Source: Pseudomonas sp. GD03858
GTDB lineage: Bacteria; Pseudomonadota; Gammaproteobacteria; Pseudomonadales; Pseudomonadaceae
DNA length: 34,215 nt
Assembly (NCBI RefSeq): GCF_029840925.1
Contig: NZ_JAOCDM010000049.1
Location: forward strand, 1-34,215
Direction of reading: 5' to 3'
Below the pieces are notes generated by a model. It was not told where the DNA came from, did no database searches, and saw only the letters and a list, made by a program, of their open reading frames with translations. Position numbers and translations under genes: made by a program. Positions 1-8,702 of this stretch are shown here, one piece after another; position 1 is the stretch's first letter; the number at the start of each line of letters is the position of its first letter.

Positions 1-16
1 GCGGCCCCGTTGTGCA

Positions 17-1180
17 TTACAGGTAGTAGGCTTTCAACGGCGGGAAACCGTTGAATTCCACCGCGCTGTAGCTGGTGGTGTAGGCCCCGGTGGACAGCCA
101 GTACAGACGGTCACCGATCGCCAGGTTCAGCGGCAGGCCGTACTTGTAGTGTTCGTACATGATGTCGGCGCTGTCGCAGGTCGGGCCGGCGATCACCACT
201 TCCTCGGTCTCGCCTTTCTTCTCGGTCCAGATCGGGAACTTGATCGACTCGTCCATGGTTTCGATCAGGCCGGAGAATTTGCCCACGTCGGTGTAGATCC
301 AGCGCTCGACCGCGGTGCGCGACTTGCGTGCCACCAGCACCACTTCACTGACCAGGATGCCGGCGTTGGCGATCAGCGAACGGCCGGGTTCGAGGATGAT
401 TTCCGGCAGGTCGTCGCCGAAGTCTTCCTTGAGGAAGCGGATGATCTCTTCGGCGTAGGTTTCCAGGCTGTTGGTGCGGGTGATGTAGTTGGCCGGGAAG
501 CCGCCGCCCATGTTGATCAGCTTCAGTTCGATGCCGTCTTCTTCCTTCAGGCGCTCGAAGATCACCTTGACCTTGGCGATGGCGGCGTCCCACACGCTGA
601 TGTCGCGCTGTTGCGAGCCGACGTGGAAGGAAATGCCGTAGGGCACCAGGCCCAGGTCGCGGGCGAGGATCAACAGGTCCATGGCCATGTCGGTCTGGCA
701 GCCGAACTTGCGCGACAGCGGCCAGTCAGCGGTGGTGGAGCCTTCGGTGAGGATGCGCACGTAGACTTTCGAGCCCGGCGCGGCCTTGGCGATGTTGCGC
801 AGGTCGGCTTCGGAGTCGGTGGCGTACAGACGCACGCCTTTCTCGTAGAAGTAGCGGATGTCCTTGGACTTCTTGATGGTGTTGCCGTAGCTGATGCGGT
901 CGGCGCCGACGCCACGGCCCATGACCTTGTCCAACTCGTAGATCGAGGCGATGTCGAAGCTCGAGCCTTTTTCCTTGAGCAGGTCGATGATCTCGACCGC
1001 CGGGTTGGCCTTGACCGCGTAGTAGACCTTGGCGAATTCGAATCCGGCGCGCAGGTCGTCGTAGGCCTGGCTGATCATCTGGGTATCGATGAGTACGAAC
1101 GGGGTTTCCTGCTTGTCGGCGAACGCCTTCATTTTCTGGAAGGTGTCGCGTGCGAAATAGTCTTCGACCTGGATCGACAT
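17..1180 (-). CDS. speC: Ornithine decarboxylase (PLP-dependent, group IV)
   Basis: Decarboxylates L-ornithine to putrescine, the first step of one polyamine route, in the cytoplasm. The 387-residue protein has the group IV (alanine-racemase-fold) layout: the PLP lysine in YAVKANP (K57), the glycine-rich phosphate loop GGGFPA near residue 225, EPGRS near 262, and the active-site cysteine in GPTCDSAD near 334, followed by the C-terminal beta domain. The CDS-type motif with Cys-Asp favours an ornithine (or lysine/ornithine) decarboxylase over diaminopimelate decarboxylase. An ATG seven codons upstream (1201) is in frame, but the ATG at 1180 has GGAG about 8 nt before it and gives the usual Pseudomonas SpeC length, so it was preferred. 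Substrate preference between ornithine and lysine cannot be settled by eye. Confidence 0.88.
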   Translation of the reverse strand: MSIQVEDYFARDTFQKMKAFADKQETPFVLIDTQMISQAYDDLRAGFEFAKVYYAVKANPAVEIIDLLKEKGSSFDIASIYELDKVMGRGVGADRISYGNTIKKSKDIRYFYEKGVRLYATDSEADLRNIAKAAPGSKVYVRILTEGSTTADWPLSRKFGCQTDMAMDLLILARDLGLVPYGISFHVGSQQRDISVWDAAIAKVKVIFERLKEEDGIELKLINMGGGFPANYITRTNSLETYAEEIIRFLKEDFGDDLPEIILEPGRSLIANAGILVSEVVLVARKSRTAVERWIYTDVGKFSGLIETMDESIKFPIWTEKKGETEEVVIAGPTCDSADIMYEHYKYGLPLNLAIGDRLYWLSTGAYTTSYSAVEFNGFPPLKAYYL

Positions 1181-1201
1181 GCTCAAGGGCTCCATGGGCA
1201 A

Positions 1202-1784
1202 ACTGAAAAGATAAGTGGCTGCAAACTGAACGCCCTCCGTATCCCCACTTTGGTTCGCCTACTTCCCAAGGCATGTCGCCGAAAGCAAAAAGGTCAACCG
1301 TGCCGGTGAAGCGGCGGCGGGTGACCTTGCTGTCTCGTCGTCAGTACTTGAGCCGGATGGATCGTTTCCAGCATGGACGTTCGGCGCGCACTTTAGGACG
1401 TGAAAACCGCAAGATCAACAGGCAGGTCCGGGGTGTTCGTCGTGTATCGACGCCCCACTGTCGCAATAACCGACCGATGTGTGGCGTGGATGTTCCGGAA
1501 ATGGCCACAAGCGTTAAAAATTGTGGAATAGGTGGCGATCTGGTCGCGAACGGCTGATAGCAGGGTTCTTTGCATGTTGGCTGGGTTTCGCCGCGAAAGA
1601 GCCGAAGAATCGGCAGAAGACCGTTTGTCGGGGCTGTGTGGCTAACGGGGTTTTTCCGGAGGGTGTTCATATTTATGGCCACGGCACGACGCCCGTCATT
1701 TTTTTCGAAATCGCCATAAATTTTTTGTTACCGACACCGGAAACCACCCTTGGTCGGCTCAAGGCAGGGCCAATTGCCGTCATT
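1202..1784. other. Long intergenic region between speC and fecI
   Basis: About 580 bases with no convincing gene. Open frames here lack ribosome binding sites and recognisable protein features. The stretch holds the stem-loop at 1290-1328 and a small hairpin, GCCGA/TCGGC, near 1600-1613. It turns AT-rich around 1695-1735, just before the Fur-box candidate. It must carry the speC promoter on the minus strand, but I could not pick a convincing -10/-35 pair. Confidence 0.5.
1290..1328 (-). terminator. Terminator-like stem-loop upstream of speC
   Basis: Read on the minus strand, AAGGTCA (1328-1322) pairs with TGACCTT (1296-1290). CCG/CGG and GCCG/CGGC pairs nest inside, and a run of five T follows. 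This resembles an intrinsic terminator about 110 nt before the speC start. It could be a leader attenuator for speC or the end of an upstream minus-strand transcript. The structure is visible; the function is inferred. Confidence 0.35.
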
Positions 1785-1804
1785 GATGAGAAGCATTACT
1801 ATTC
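1785..1804. promoter_or_regulatory. Candidate Fur box upstream of fecI
   Basis: GATGAGAAGCATTACTATTC lies 33 nt before the fecI start. It resembles the GA-GA-AT-ATTATTATT type of Fur operator seen ahead of Pseudomonas ECF sigma genes. The match to the 19-bp E. coli consensus is only partial, so support comes mainly from position ahead of an iron-uptake sigma factor. Confidence 0.5.
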
Positions 1805-1837
1805 GCGACCTCATCTGCCTCCCTGACGACCCCGAAC

Positions 1838-2326
1838 GTGTCCGGACACAAAGGCTTTCTCGACCACTACCATGAGCTGATCGGCACCTGGACGCGCAAG
1901 CTGCGCAGTCGTCAGCAGGCCGAGGACCTCACCCATGATGCCTTTGTCCGGGTTCTGGAAAACCCGAACGAACAGGTCGAGCAGCCGCGTGCCTACCTGC
2001 ACCAGACCGCCCGTAACATCGCCGTCGATGGTTTTCGCCGCGAGGACCGTCGCCAGGCACTCGAACTGGAGGTGTTCGCCGACGGCGCCGCCATTGGTTC
2101 CGACCCGGAGGCCTACGTGCATGCCCTGGAACTGGCCGACAGCGTCGAGCGGGCGTTGGCCGAGTTGCCGCTCAACTGCCGCCGGGTGTTCATCTGGCAG
2201 AAACTCGAGGGCCTGACCCAGGCCGAGATCGCCGAGCGCATGGGTTTGACCAAGAACATGGTCGAAAAGTATATGATCCGCACGCTCCGACATCTGCGTG
2301 AGCACCTGGATGTGTCGGCCAGATGA
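1838..2326 (+). CDS. fecI: ECF sigma factor, FecI family (iron-uptake signalling)
   Basis: A 162-residue extracytoplasmic-function sigma factor that would direct RNA polymerase to the receptor gene fecA when ferric citrate is sensed. Region 2 lies in the first ~70 residues (HDAFVRVLE, then RAYLHQTARN for -10 recognition). Region 4 with its helix-turn-helix lies at about 105-160 (LEGLTQAEIAERMGL, then VEKYMIRTLRHL). The start is a GTG at 1838 with no strong ribosome binding site; the frame is closed upstream by a stop at 1787, so no much longer protein is possible. Its stop overlaps the fecR start (ATGA), indicating translational coupling. Expected control is Fur repression from the box at 1785-1804. 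Family is certain; the exact ligand system follows from the FecA neighbour. Confidence 0.88.
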   Translation: MSGHKGFLDHYHELIGTWTRKLRSRQQAEDLTHDAFVRVLENPNEQVEQPRAYLHQTARNIAVDGFRREDRRQALELEVFADGAAIGSDPEAYVHALELADSVERALAELPLNCRRVFIWQKLEGLTQAEIAERMGLTKNMVEKYMIRTLRHLREHLDVSAR

Positions 2327-3306
2327 GTCAGGAGACCCCATTGATCAGACAGCACGCGCCCGACCCCGTGGGCGAGCAGGCGGCCAGTTGGTTCGCCCGG
2401 GCCCAGGAGGCGCCGCATGACAGCGCCGTGCAGCAGGGCTTGCAGGCATGGTTGGCGCAGCACCCTCGCCATCGCGAGGAATACCAGCGCCTGGTACAGC
2501 TGTGGCGCGCCGCCGATTTCATCCCCCGACAACGCCTCGAAGCGCTGTGCCAGCCCGAGCCGGTGCGCCAGCTTCCACGCCGCCGCCTGCTGCGCCAGGC
2601 CTTGGCGGCCGGTGTAGCGGTGGCCGCGCTGGGGCTGGGCTGGACAGGTTGGCAGTACCAGCAGCTCAACCATCAGGACACGTTGACTACGGCCCTGGGC
2701 GAGCGGCGTCAGGTCGAACTGCCGGACGGTTCACGGCTGGAACTCAACAGTGCAACCCAGGTGCAGGTGATGTTCTCTGCGGGGCGTCGCCATGTGCGCC
2801 TGGGGGCGGGCGAGGCGATGTTCATCGTCGCCCACGACAGTGGCCGGCCATTCGTGGTGAGCACCGCCCAGGGTGAAGTCACCGTCACCGGCACCCGTTT
2901 CGATGTCCGCCAGGAACCGACCAGCACCCGCGTGGCGGTGGAGCAGGGTTCGGTGAAGGTGCAGGGCGCAGCCGAGTCGCTGGCGCTGCTCGGTGCCGGG
3001 CAGGGCTCGCATATCGACGCCCAGGGCAAGGTCGCCGCGCCCTATGCAGTCGACGCCAACGCCGTGACCGCCTGGCGCCAGGGCAAGCTGGTGTTCGACA
3101 ACGCGCCGTTGAGCGAGGTGGTGGCGGAAGTCTCGCGCTATCGCGCCCAGCCGCTGCATGTGGCACCGGGCAAGGCCGCCGCGCTGCGCCTGTCGAGCAC
3201 CTTCAGCACCGACGACCCGGACGCGCTGCTGCGGGCGCTGCCGAGCATCCTGCCGGTGCGGGTGACGACCCGTCCGGACGGCTCCAGCGAAATTGTTCTG
3301 AAATAA
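2323..3306 (+). CDS. fecR: FecR-type transmembrane sigma regulator
   Basis: A 327-residue inner-membrane signal relay that holds and activates FecI. The N-terminal cytoplasmic part (about 1-90, DUF4880-like, with the WLAQHPRHREEY segment) binds the sigma factor. One hydrophobic segment at about 91-111 (LRQALAAGVAVAALGLGWTG) crosses the membrane. The periplasmic part holds the FecR domain (about 125-225, ending in the RVAVEQGSVKV strand) and a C-terminal STN-like/DUF4974 region that contacts the receptor. The ATG at 2323 overlaps the fecI stop by 4 nt. A gap of 108 nt separates it from fecA; this gap should carry the FecI-dependent promoter, though I could not assign its elements. Length and layout are normal for the family. 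Confidence 0.88.
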   Translation: MSQETPLIRQHAPDPVGEQAASWFARAQEAPHDSAVQQGLQAWLAQHPRHREEYQRLVQLWRAADFIPRQRLEALCQPEPVRQLPRRRLLRQALAAGVAVAALGLGWTGWQYQQLNHQDTLTTALGERRQVELPDGSRLELNSATQVQVMFSAGRRHVRLGAGEAMFIVAHDSGRPFVVSTAQGEVTVTGTRFDVRQEPTSTRVAVEQGSVKVQGAAESLALLGAGQGSHIDAQGKVAAPYAVDANAVTAWRQGKLVFDNAPLSEVVAEVSRYRAQPLHVAPGKAAALRLSSTFSTDDPDALLRALPSILPVRVTTRPDGSSEIVLK

Positions 3307-3414
3307 ATTCAGGTTTTTTTCCGTTCGTTCGTCTTCCCCGCCAGCTGCAACTGCCAAGCATTTCCATTTGCATGCGGTTGGCGTTTATCCCGACTCTCAG
3401 GACCCCTCGAAGAC

Positions 3415-5832
3415 GTGAACAACAATAAACCCCTTCTCCACCTGCGCCGCCTGGCGCTGGCCCTGGCGGTCAGCGCCGCCGCTGGCAACAGCTACGCCGA
3501 CAGCATCCAGATCCAGGCCCAGCCACTGGCGGGCGCGCTCAAACAGCTAGGCCAGCAGACCAACCTGCAACTGTTCTTCAGCCCCGAACTGGTGGACGGC
3601 AAGCAGGCCCCGGCGGTGTCCGGCAACCTGGCGCCGGAGCAGGCGCTGCAGCAGCTGCTGCAAGGCAGTGGGCTGACCTTCGAGCAATCCGCGGACACCG
3701 TGGTGGTCAAGCCGGCTCAACCTGCCGGCACCTTGACCACCGGCAGCCTGGAGCTGGCACCCACCGACGTGAAGGTCGTCGGGGACTGGCTGGGCGATGC
3801 CGAGCAGAGCGTGGTGCAGAACCATCCGGGGGCGCGCACCGTGGTGCGCCGCGAAGCGATGGTGGAGAAGGGCACGATGAACGTGCGCGACGCCCTGCGC
3901 GGCATCCCGGGTGTGCAGGTGCAGGACTCCAACGGTACCGGTGGCAGCGACCTGTCGCTGAACGTTGGCGTGCGCGGCCTGACGTCGCGCCTGTCGCCGC
4001 GCTCGACCGTGCTGATCGACGGTATTCCGGCGGCCTTTGCCCCCTACGGCCAGCCGCAGTTGTCGATGGCGCCGATTTCCTCGGGCAACCTCGACAGCAT
4101 CGACGTGGTGCGCGGCGCCGGTTCCGTGCGCTATGGCCCGCAGAACGTCGGCGGGGTGATCAACTTCGTCACCCGGGCGATTCCCGAGAAGGCCACCGGC
4201 GAGCTGTCGACCACGCTGGAGACCTCGCGTCATGGTGGCTGGAAACACACCGAGTCGGCCTTCGTCGGTGGCACCGCCGACAACGGTATCGGCGTGGCGC
4301 TGCTGTACACCGGCGTGAACGGTGACGGCTACCGCAGCAGCAACAACGACAACGATATCGATGACGTGATGCTCAAGACCCACTGGGCCCCGACCGATGT
4401 CGACGAGTTCTGGCTCAACTTTCACTATTACGATGGTCGCGCCGACATGCCCGGTGGCCTGACCCAGGCCCAGTACGACCACGACCCCTTCCAGTCGGTG
4501 CGCGACTACGACTACTTCAGCGGTCGGCGCAAGGATGTGTCGTTCAAGTGGCAGCGCCAGATCGACGACGCCACCCAGTTCGAGGTGCTGACCTACTACA
4601 CCGACAGCTTCCGTGGCAGCGCCATCGCCGCGCGCGACATGAAGACCCTGTCGTCCTACCCGCGCAATTATCACACCTTCGCCACCGAACCACGCCTGTC
4701 GCGGATCTTCTTCGTCGGCCCGACCACCCAGGAAGTCAGCGTCGGCTATCGCTACCTGAAGGAGGCCATGCGCGAGCAATCCACGCGCCTGGCGTTGATC
4801 GACAACGTGCCGACCGTCACCCCGACCTCCGACGGCCATGTGTTCCAGGACCGCAGCGGCGGCACCGAGGCCAGCGCCTACTACATCGACGACAAGATCG
4901 ACGTGGGCAACTGGACCATCACCCCCGGCATTCGCTTCGAGCACATCAACACCGACTGGCGCGACCGCCCGGTGATGGACGCCAACTACCGCCCGGTGCC
5001 GGAGAAGAACCGCAGTATCACCAGCAACGAGCCGCTGCCGGCGCTGAGCGTGATGTACCACATGTCCGACGCCTGGAAGCTGTTCGCCAACTACGAGACC
5101 TCGTTCGGCAGCCTGCAGTATTTCCAGCTTGGCCAGGGTGGCACCGGCAACAGCACGGCCAATGGCCTGGAACCGGAGAAAGCCAAGACCTATGAAGTGG
5201 GTACGCGCTACGACAACGGCGGTTTTGCCGGTGAGCTGACCGCGTTCTACATCGACTTCGACGACGAACTGCAGTACATCAGCAACGACGTCGGCTGGAC
5301 CAACCTGGGGGCGACCAAGCACCAGGGCATCGAAGCCTCGGTGCGCTACGACCTGGCCGGGCTCGACCCGCGCCTGGAAGGTCTGTCGGTCAATGGTGGC
5401 TACACCTATACCCGCGCTACCTATGAAGGGGAGATTCCCGGCTTCAAGGGCCGCGACCTGCCGTTCTACTCGCGCCAGGTGGCCACTGCCGGGCTGCGTT
5501 ACGCCGTCAACCGCTGGACCTGGAACCTGGACGCCTACGCCCAATCCAAGCAGCGCGCGCCGGGGACCGGAATCAATGCCAATGGCAGTTTCAACGGTGA
5601 CTACATCACCGAGCCGAGTGCCGACGGGCAGTATGGCGACATTCCTGGCTACGTGACCTGGCATGCCCGTGGCGGCTATGACTTCGGTCCTCAGCTGTCG
5701 AACCTGAAGCTGGCGGCGGGGGTGAAGAACCTTTTCGACAAGCAGTATTTCACCCGCTCCAGCGACAACAATGCCGGGATCTATGTGGGTGAGCCGCGTA
5801 CCTTCTATGTGCAGGCCAGCGTAGGGTTCTGA
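3415..5832 (+). CDS. fecA: TonB-dependent ferric citrate-type outer membrane receptor FecA
   Basis: An 805-residue outer-membrane receptor taking up a ferric siderophore, most likely ferric dicitrate, using TonB energy. In order: signal peptide (about 1-28, ending SYADS); an STN signalling domain (about 30-100) that talks to FecR; a TonB-box region near VKVVGDWLGD; a plug domain with GVRGLTSRLSPRSTVLIDG and VRYGPQNVGGVINFVTRAIP; and a 22-strand barrel ending in the usual terminal Phe (VQASVGF). Many segments (VVGDWLGDA, NGTG, FAPYGQPQLS, DDKIDVGNWTITPG, LPALSVMYH) match E. coli FecA as I recall it, which supports citrate over other siderophores. The start is GTG at 3415; AGGA lies about 12 nt upstream, a loose spacing. 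No frameshift is seen. Confidence 0.87.
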   Translation: MNNNKPLLHLRRLALALAVSAAAGNSYADSIQIQAQPLAGALKQLGQQTNLQLFFSPELVDGKQAPAVSGNLAPEQALQQLLQGSGLTFEQSADTVVVKPAQPAGTLTTGSLELAPTDVKVVGDWLGDAEQSVVQNHPGARTVVRREAMVEKGTMNVRDALRGIPGVQVQDSNGTGGSDLSLNVGVRGLTSRLSPRSTVLIDGIPAAFAPYGQPQLSMAPISSGNLDSIDVVRGAGSVRYGPQNVGGVINFVTRAIPEKATGELSTTLETSRHGGWKHTESAFVGGTADNGIGVALLYTGVNGDGYRSSNNDNDIDDVMLKTHWAPTDVDEFWLNFHYYDGRADMPGGLTQAQYDHDPFQSVRDYDYFSGRRKDVSFKWQRQIDDATQFEVLTYYTDSFRGSAIAARDMKTLSSYPRNYHTFATEPRLSRIFFVGPTTQEVSVGYRYLKEAMREQSTRLALIDNVPTVTPTSDGHVFQDRSGGTEASAYYIDDKIDVGNWTITPGIRFEHINTDWRDRPVMDANYRPVPEKNRSITSNEPLPALSVMYHMSDAWKLFANYETSFGSLQYFQLGQGGTGNSTANGLEPEKAKTYEVGTRYDNGGFAGELTAFYIDFDDELQYISNDVGWTNLGATKHQGIEASVRYDLAGLDPRLEGLSVNGGYTYTRATYEGEIPGFKGRDLPFYSRQVATAGLRYAVNRWTWNLDAYAQSKQRAPGTGINANGSFNGDYITEPSADGQYGDIPGYVTWHARGGYDFGPQLSNLKLAAGVKNLFDKQYFTRSSDNNAGIYVGEPRTFYVQASVGF

Positions 5833-5871
5833 TTCGAGATTGCCGGGGCCGCTGTGCGGCCCATCGCGACA

Positions 5872-5960
5872 CAAGGCCGCTCCTACAGGAGATCGCATTC
5901 CTCTGTAGGAGCGGCCTTGCCGAGGCGTCGGACCGGTCGGAAAGGGGCGCAAAGCGCCCC
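5872..5960. repeat. REP-like palindrome pair and terminator hairpin between fecA and opuCA
   Basis: Arms 5872-5887 and 5904-5919 are perfect 16-bp inverted repeats built on GGCCGCTCCTACA. They are followed by the stem GGGGCGC-AAA-GCGCCCC (5944-5960). Positions 5904-5946 recur exactly, in reverse, at 11646-11688. The two converging operons (fecA and opuC) end here, so the element probably serves as a bidirectional terminator or mRNA end. Confidence 0.75.
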
Positions 5961-5970
5961 CGGCTTTCTA

Positions 5971-7128
5971 TCAGGAGGTCACTGCTTCGGCAGGCGACAC
6001 GATACTGGTCTTCGCCCCCCGCGAGCGCCCGGAACTCAGGTACGCCGCAATCGACTCCTGCGTCACCTCGCCCAGGAACACCTGCCCGGCATCCAGCACC
6101 GGCAACCACGCCCGGTTGAACTCGTACATCCGCGACAGCAGGATGCGCAGGTGCTCGTCATGCGCCGCCGTGGCATTGAACGGGCGCAGGAAATCCCCAC
6201 AGGTCCCTTGCTGGCGGTGCATGTCGCGCCTACGCACATAGCCCAGTGCCTTGTTCTGCCCATCGGTGACCACCACGTAGCGTCGGTCGTGTTCATCCAG
6301 CAGTTCCAGCGCGTCGCTCACCGATGTCTCCGGGCTCACCGACGGCGCGTTGTCCGCCGCATCCTCGGCGCGTACCAACAGCAGCCGTTTCAACGTACTG
6401 TCCTGGCCGACGAAGTTGCTGACGAAGTCATCCACCGGATGGGCCAGCAGGGTGTCCGGATGATCCAGCTGCAGCAACTTGCCTGCGCGGAAAATGGCGA
6501 TCTTGTCGCCCAGCTTGATGGCCTCGTCGATGTCGTGGCTGACCATGATCACGGTCTTGTTCAGCGCGCGCTGCATCTCGAAGAACTCGTTCTGGATCAT
6601 CTCGCGGTTGATCGGGTCGACCGCGCCGAACGGCTCGTCCATCAGCAGCACCGGGGCCTCGGCGGCCAGGGCGCGGATCACGCCGATGCGCTGTTGCTGG
6701 CCACCTGAAAGTTCGCGCGGGTAACGCTGCAGGTACTGCTTGGGTTCGAGCTTGATCATGCTCATCAGTTCGCGGGCCCGGTCGTGGCAACGCTGCTTGT
6801 CCCAGCCGAGCAGGCGTGGGACCACGGTGATGTTCTCTTCGATGGTCATGTTGGGGAACAGGCCGATCTGCTGGATCACATAGCCGATGTGGCGGCGCAG
6901 GGTGACCTCGTCGAGGCCGCTGGTGTCCTCGCCGTTGATGAACACCTGGCCGGAAGTCGGGGTGATCAGGCGGTTGATCATCTTCAGCGTGGTGCTCTTG
7001 CCACAGCCCGAGGGGCCCAGGAACACGCAGATCTCGCCTTCGTTGACGGTGAGGCTGACCGCGTCGACGGCTTTGACGTCCTTGCCGTTGACGTTGAAGG
7101 TCTTGCTGAGGTTCTTCAGTTCGATCAT
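5971..7128 (-). CDS. opuCA: Osmoprotectant/quaternary amine ABC importer, ATPase with CBS domains (OpuCA-like)
   Basis: A 385-residue cytoplasmic ATPase energising uptake of glycine betaine, choline, carnitine or similar compounds. Walker A GPSGCGKST is at 38-46, the Q-loop is near 86, the signature LSGGQQQR at 140-147, Walker B VLLMDEP at 160-166 and the H-loop SHD at 197-199. A C-terminal extension from about 250 to 370 has two CBS-type repeats (VSDALELLDEHDRRYVVVTD, then LLSRMYEFNRAWLPVLD), the sensor module of OpuCA/OsmV-class ATPases. It is the last gene of a four-gene operon; its ATG overlaps the opuCB stop by 4 nt. Symbols follow the B. subtilis/P. syringae OpuC scheme. The actual ligand is not shown by sequence. 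Confidence 0.87.
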   Translation of the reverse strand: MIELKNLSKTFNVNGKDVKAVDAVSLTVNEGEICVFLGPSGCGKSTTLKMINRLITPTSGQVFINGEDTSGLDEVTLRRHIGYVIQQIGLFPNMTIEENITVVPRLLGWDKQRCHDRARELMSMIKLEPKQYLQRYPRELSGGQQQRIGVIRALAAEAPVLLMDEPFGAVDPINREMIQNEFFEMQRALNKTVIMVSHDIDEAIKLGDKIAIFRAGKLLQLDHPDTLLAHPVDDFVSNFVGQDSTLKRLLLVRAEDAADNAPSVSPETSVSDALELLDEHDRRYVVVTDGQNKALGYVRRRDMHRQQGTCGDFLRPFNATAAHDEHLRILLSRMYEFNRAWLPVLDAGQVFLGEVTQESIAAYLSSGRSRGAKTSIVSPAEAVTS

Positions 7129-7778
7129 GAGCGCAGTCCTTCTGGAGTCAGGGCACGTTGCAGGGTTTGCAGGAGCAGGTCGGCGATGATCGCCAGCAGG
7201 CTGACCAGCACGGCGCCGACCAGCAGCATCGACATGTCGCTGCGGCTGATGGAGGTGAGGATGAGCACGCCCAGGCCGCCGGCGCCGATGGTCGCGGCGA
7301 TGGTCATCACGCCGATGTTCATCACCACGGCGGTGCGCACGCCGGCGAGGATCACCGGCACCGCGATGGGCAGCTCGACCATGCGCAGGCGCTGGCCGAA
7401 GGTCATGCCGATGCCGCGCGCGGCCTCACGGATGCCGGGCTCGACGTTGGTCAGGGCCAGGTAGGTGTTGCGCAGGATTGGCAACAGTGAATAGAGGAAC
7501 ACCGCGGTGATCGCCGGCAGCGGGCCGAGGCCCTGGCCGAACTTCGAGTAGAACGGCAGCAGCAGGCCGAACAGGGCGATCGAGGGGATGGTCAGCAGCA
7601 CGGTGGCGCTGGCCTGCAGGGGCCCGGCAAGGGCCGGGAAACGAGTCATCAGGATGCCCAGTGGCACGCCGACGATGATCGCCAGGCCCACTGCGATACC
7701 GACCAGGGTGATGTGCTGCCAGGTCAGCTGCAGGACCTGGGCCCAGTCCAGGTGGGCGAAGGTGTCGAGCAGGCTCAT
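7125..7778 (-). CDS. opuCB: Osmoprotectant ABC importer permease (OpuCB-like)
   Basis: A 217-residue inner-membrane permease with about six hydrophobic segments and the binding-protein-dependent transport motif, here GIREAARGIGMTFGQRLRMV followed by LPIAVPVILAG. The length matches OpuCB of Gram-positive bacteria. It is coupled by 4-nt overlaps to both neighbours: its ATG lies in the end of opuCC and its stop overlaps the opuCA start. It would form a heterodimer with the 237-residue permease encoded upstream. Confidence 0.86.
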   Translation of the reverse strand: MSLLDTFAHLDWAQVLQLTWQHITLVGIAVGLAIIVGVPLGILMTRFPALAGPLQASATVLLTIPSIALFGLLLPFYSKFGQGLGPLPAITAVFLYSLLPILRNTYLALTNVEPGIREAARGIGMTFGQRLRMVELPIAVPVILAGVRTAVVMNIGVMTIAATIGAGGLGVLILTSISRSDMSMLLVGAVLVSLLAIIADLLLQTLQRALTPEGLRS

Positions 7779-8689
7779 GGCTGTACCTCGCTGTGCGGTG
7801 GATGGTCACGCAGGAAGGCTGCGGCGACCACGGTCGGGCTCTGGTGCTCGACGTCGACCTGGGCGTTGAGCCGGCGCATGGTCTGGTCGTCGAGCCGCTC
7901 GGCCAGCGGCTTGAGCAGGATGGCCAGTTGCGGGTTGGCGTCGAGCACCGCCTTGCGCAGCACCGGGGCTGCGGTGTAGTCGGGGAAGTAGTGCCTGTCG
8001 TCTTCCAGCAGCTTGAGGTCGAAGGCGCTCAGGCGGCCATCGGTGGTGTAGACCAGGCCGGCGAACACCTGGTTGTTGCGCATGGCGGTGTAGACCAGGC
8101 CACCATCCATCTGGCGGATGTTGCGCCGGTCCAGCGGCAGGTCGTACATCTCGCGCAGGCCCACCAGGCCGTCGGGGCGATTGGCGAATTCGGTGTCCAG
8201 GGCCACCAGGTGATTGCGGGAGTGTTCGTCACGCAGTACCTGGTTGAGATCGCTGATGGTATTGACCTGCGGGTAGGCTTCGGCGACCTGCTTCGGCAGG
8301 CCCAGGGCATAGGTGTTGCTGAACTTCGACGGGCTCAGCCAGACCAGGCCCTTTTTCGCGTCGAGTGCTTTCACCCGCGCATAGGTGGCTGCGGCGTCGG
8401 GCATGCGCTCGTCGATATGGTTGTAGGACACCAGCGAGACGCCGGTGTATTCCCACATCAGGTCGAGTTGGCCGGTTTCCTGGGCCTGGCGGGCGATGTT
8501 GCTGCCAAGGCCGCTGGTCACGCGCACGTCGAAGCCATTGGCACGCAAGTACTGGGCGGTGATTTCGGCGAGCACGGTCTGCTCGGTGAACACCCGGGCG
8601 CCGATACGGATCAGCGGTTTTTCCGCTGCCTGGGCAAATCCTGCGAACAGCAGGACCGCGCCCAGGAACAAGGCGATTCTCTTCTTCAT
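7775..8689 (-). CDS. opuCC: Osmoprotectant ABC importer periplasmic binding protein (OpuCC-like)
   Basis: A 304-residue substrate-binding protein of the OpuAC/QAT family. The signal peptide MKKRIALFLGAVLLFAGFAQA ends near residue 21 and has no lipobox cysteine, so a soluble periplasmic protein is expected. The mature part starts with IRIGARVFTEQTVLAEI, typical of choline/betaine/carnitine binding proteins, and contains GLGSNIARQAQETGQLDLMWEYTGVSL, the family core (only partly quoted by motif here: WEYTG). An in-frame ATG ten codons upstream exists, but the start at 8689 is preceded by GAGGG at good spacing and begins the signal peptide directly, so it was chosen. It sits between the two permease genes, 13 nt after opuCD. 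Confidence 0.85.
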   Translation of the reverse strand: MKKRIALFLGAVLLFAGFAQAAEKPLIRIGARVFTEQTVLAEITAQYLRANGFDVRVTSGLGSNIARQAQETGQLDLMWEYTGVSLVSYNHIDERMPDAAATYARVKALDAKKGLVWLSPSKFSNTYALGLPKQVAEAYPQVNTISDLNQVLRDEHSRNHLVALDTEFANRPDGLVGLREMYDLPLDRRNIRQMDGGLVYTAMRNNQVFAGLVYTTDGRLSAFDLKLLEDDRHYFPDYTAAPVLRKAVLDANPQLAILLKPLAERLDDQTMRRLNAQVDVEHQSPTVVAAAFLRDHPPHSEVQP

Positions 8690-8702
8690 GCTTTCCCTCT
8701 TC

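Noticed and set aside
149..1309. Long plus-strand open frame opposite speC
   Set aside because: Product is a low-complexity His/Asp/Val/Leu-rich chain typical of the antisense frame of a GC-rich gene; speC on the other strand has clear catalytic motifs.
1273..1557. Possible small Arg-rich gene in the speC-fecI gap (and other frames at 1341-1682 and 1521-1826)
   Set aside because: No ribosome binding site, no recognisable family, and overlapping alternatives on both strands; treated as non-coding.
3547..5952. 801-codon minus-strand open frame opposite fecA
   Set aside because: Antisense shadow of the FecA frame; repetitive V/G/H/R-rich composition, no domain, no ribosome binding site.
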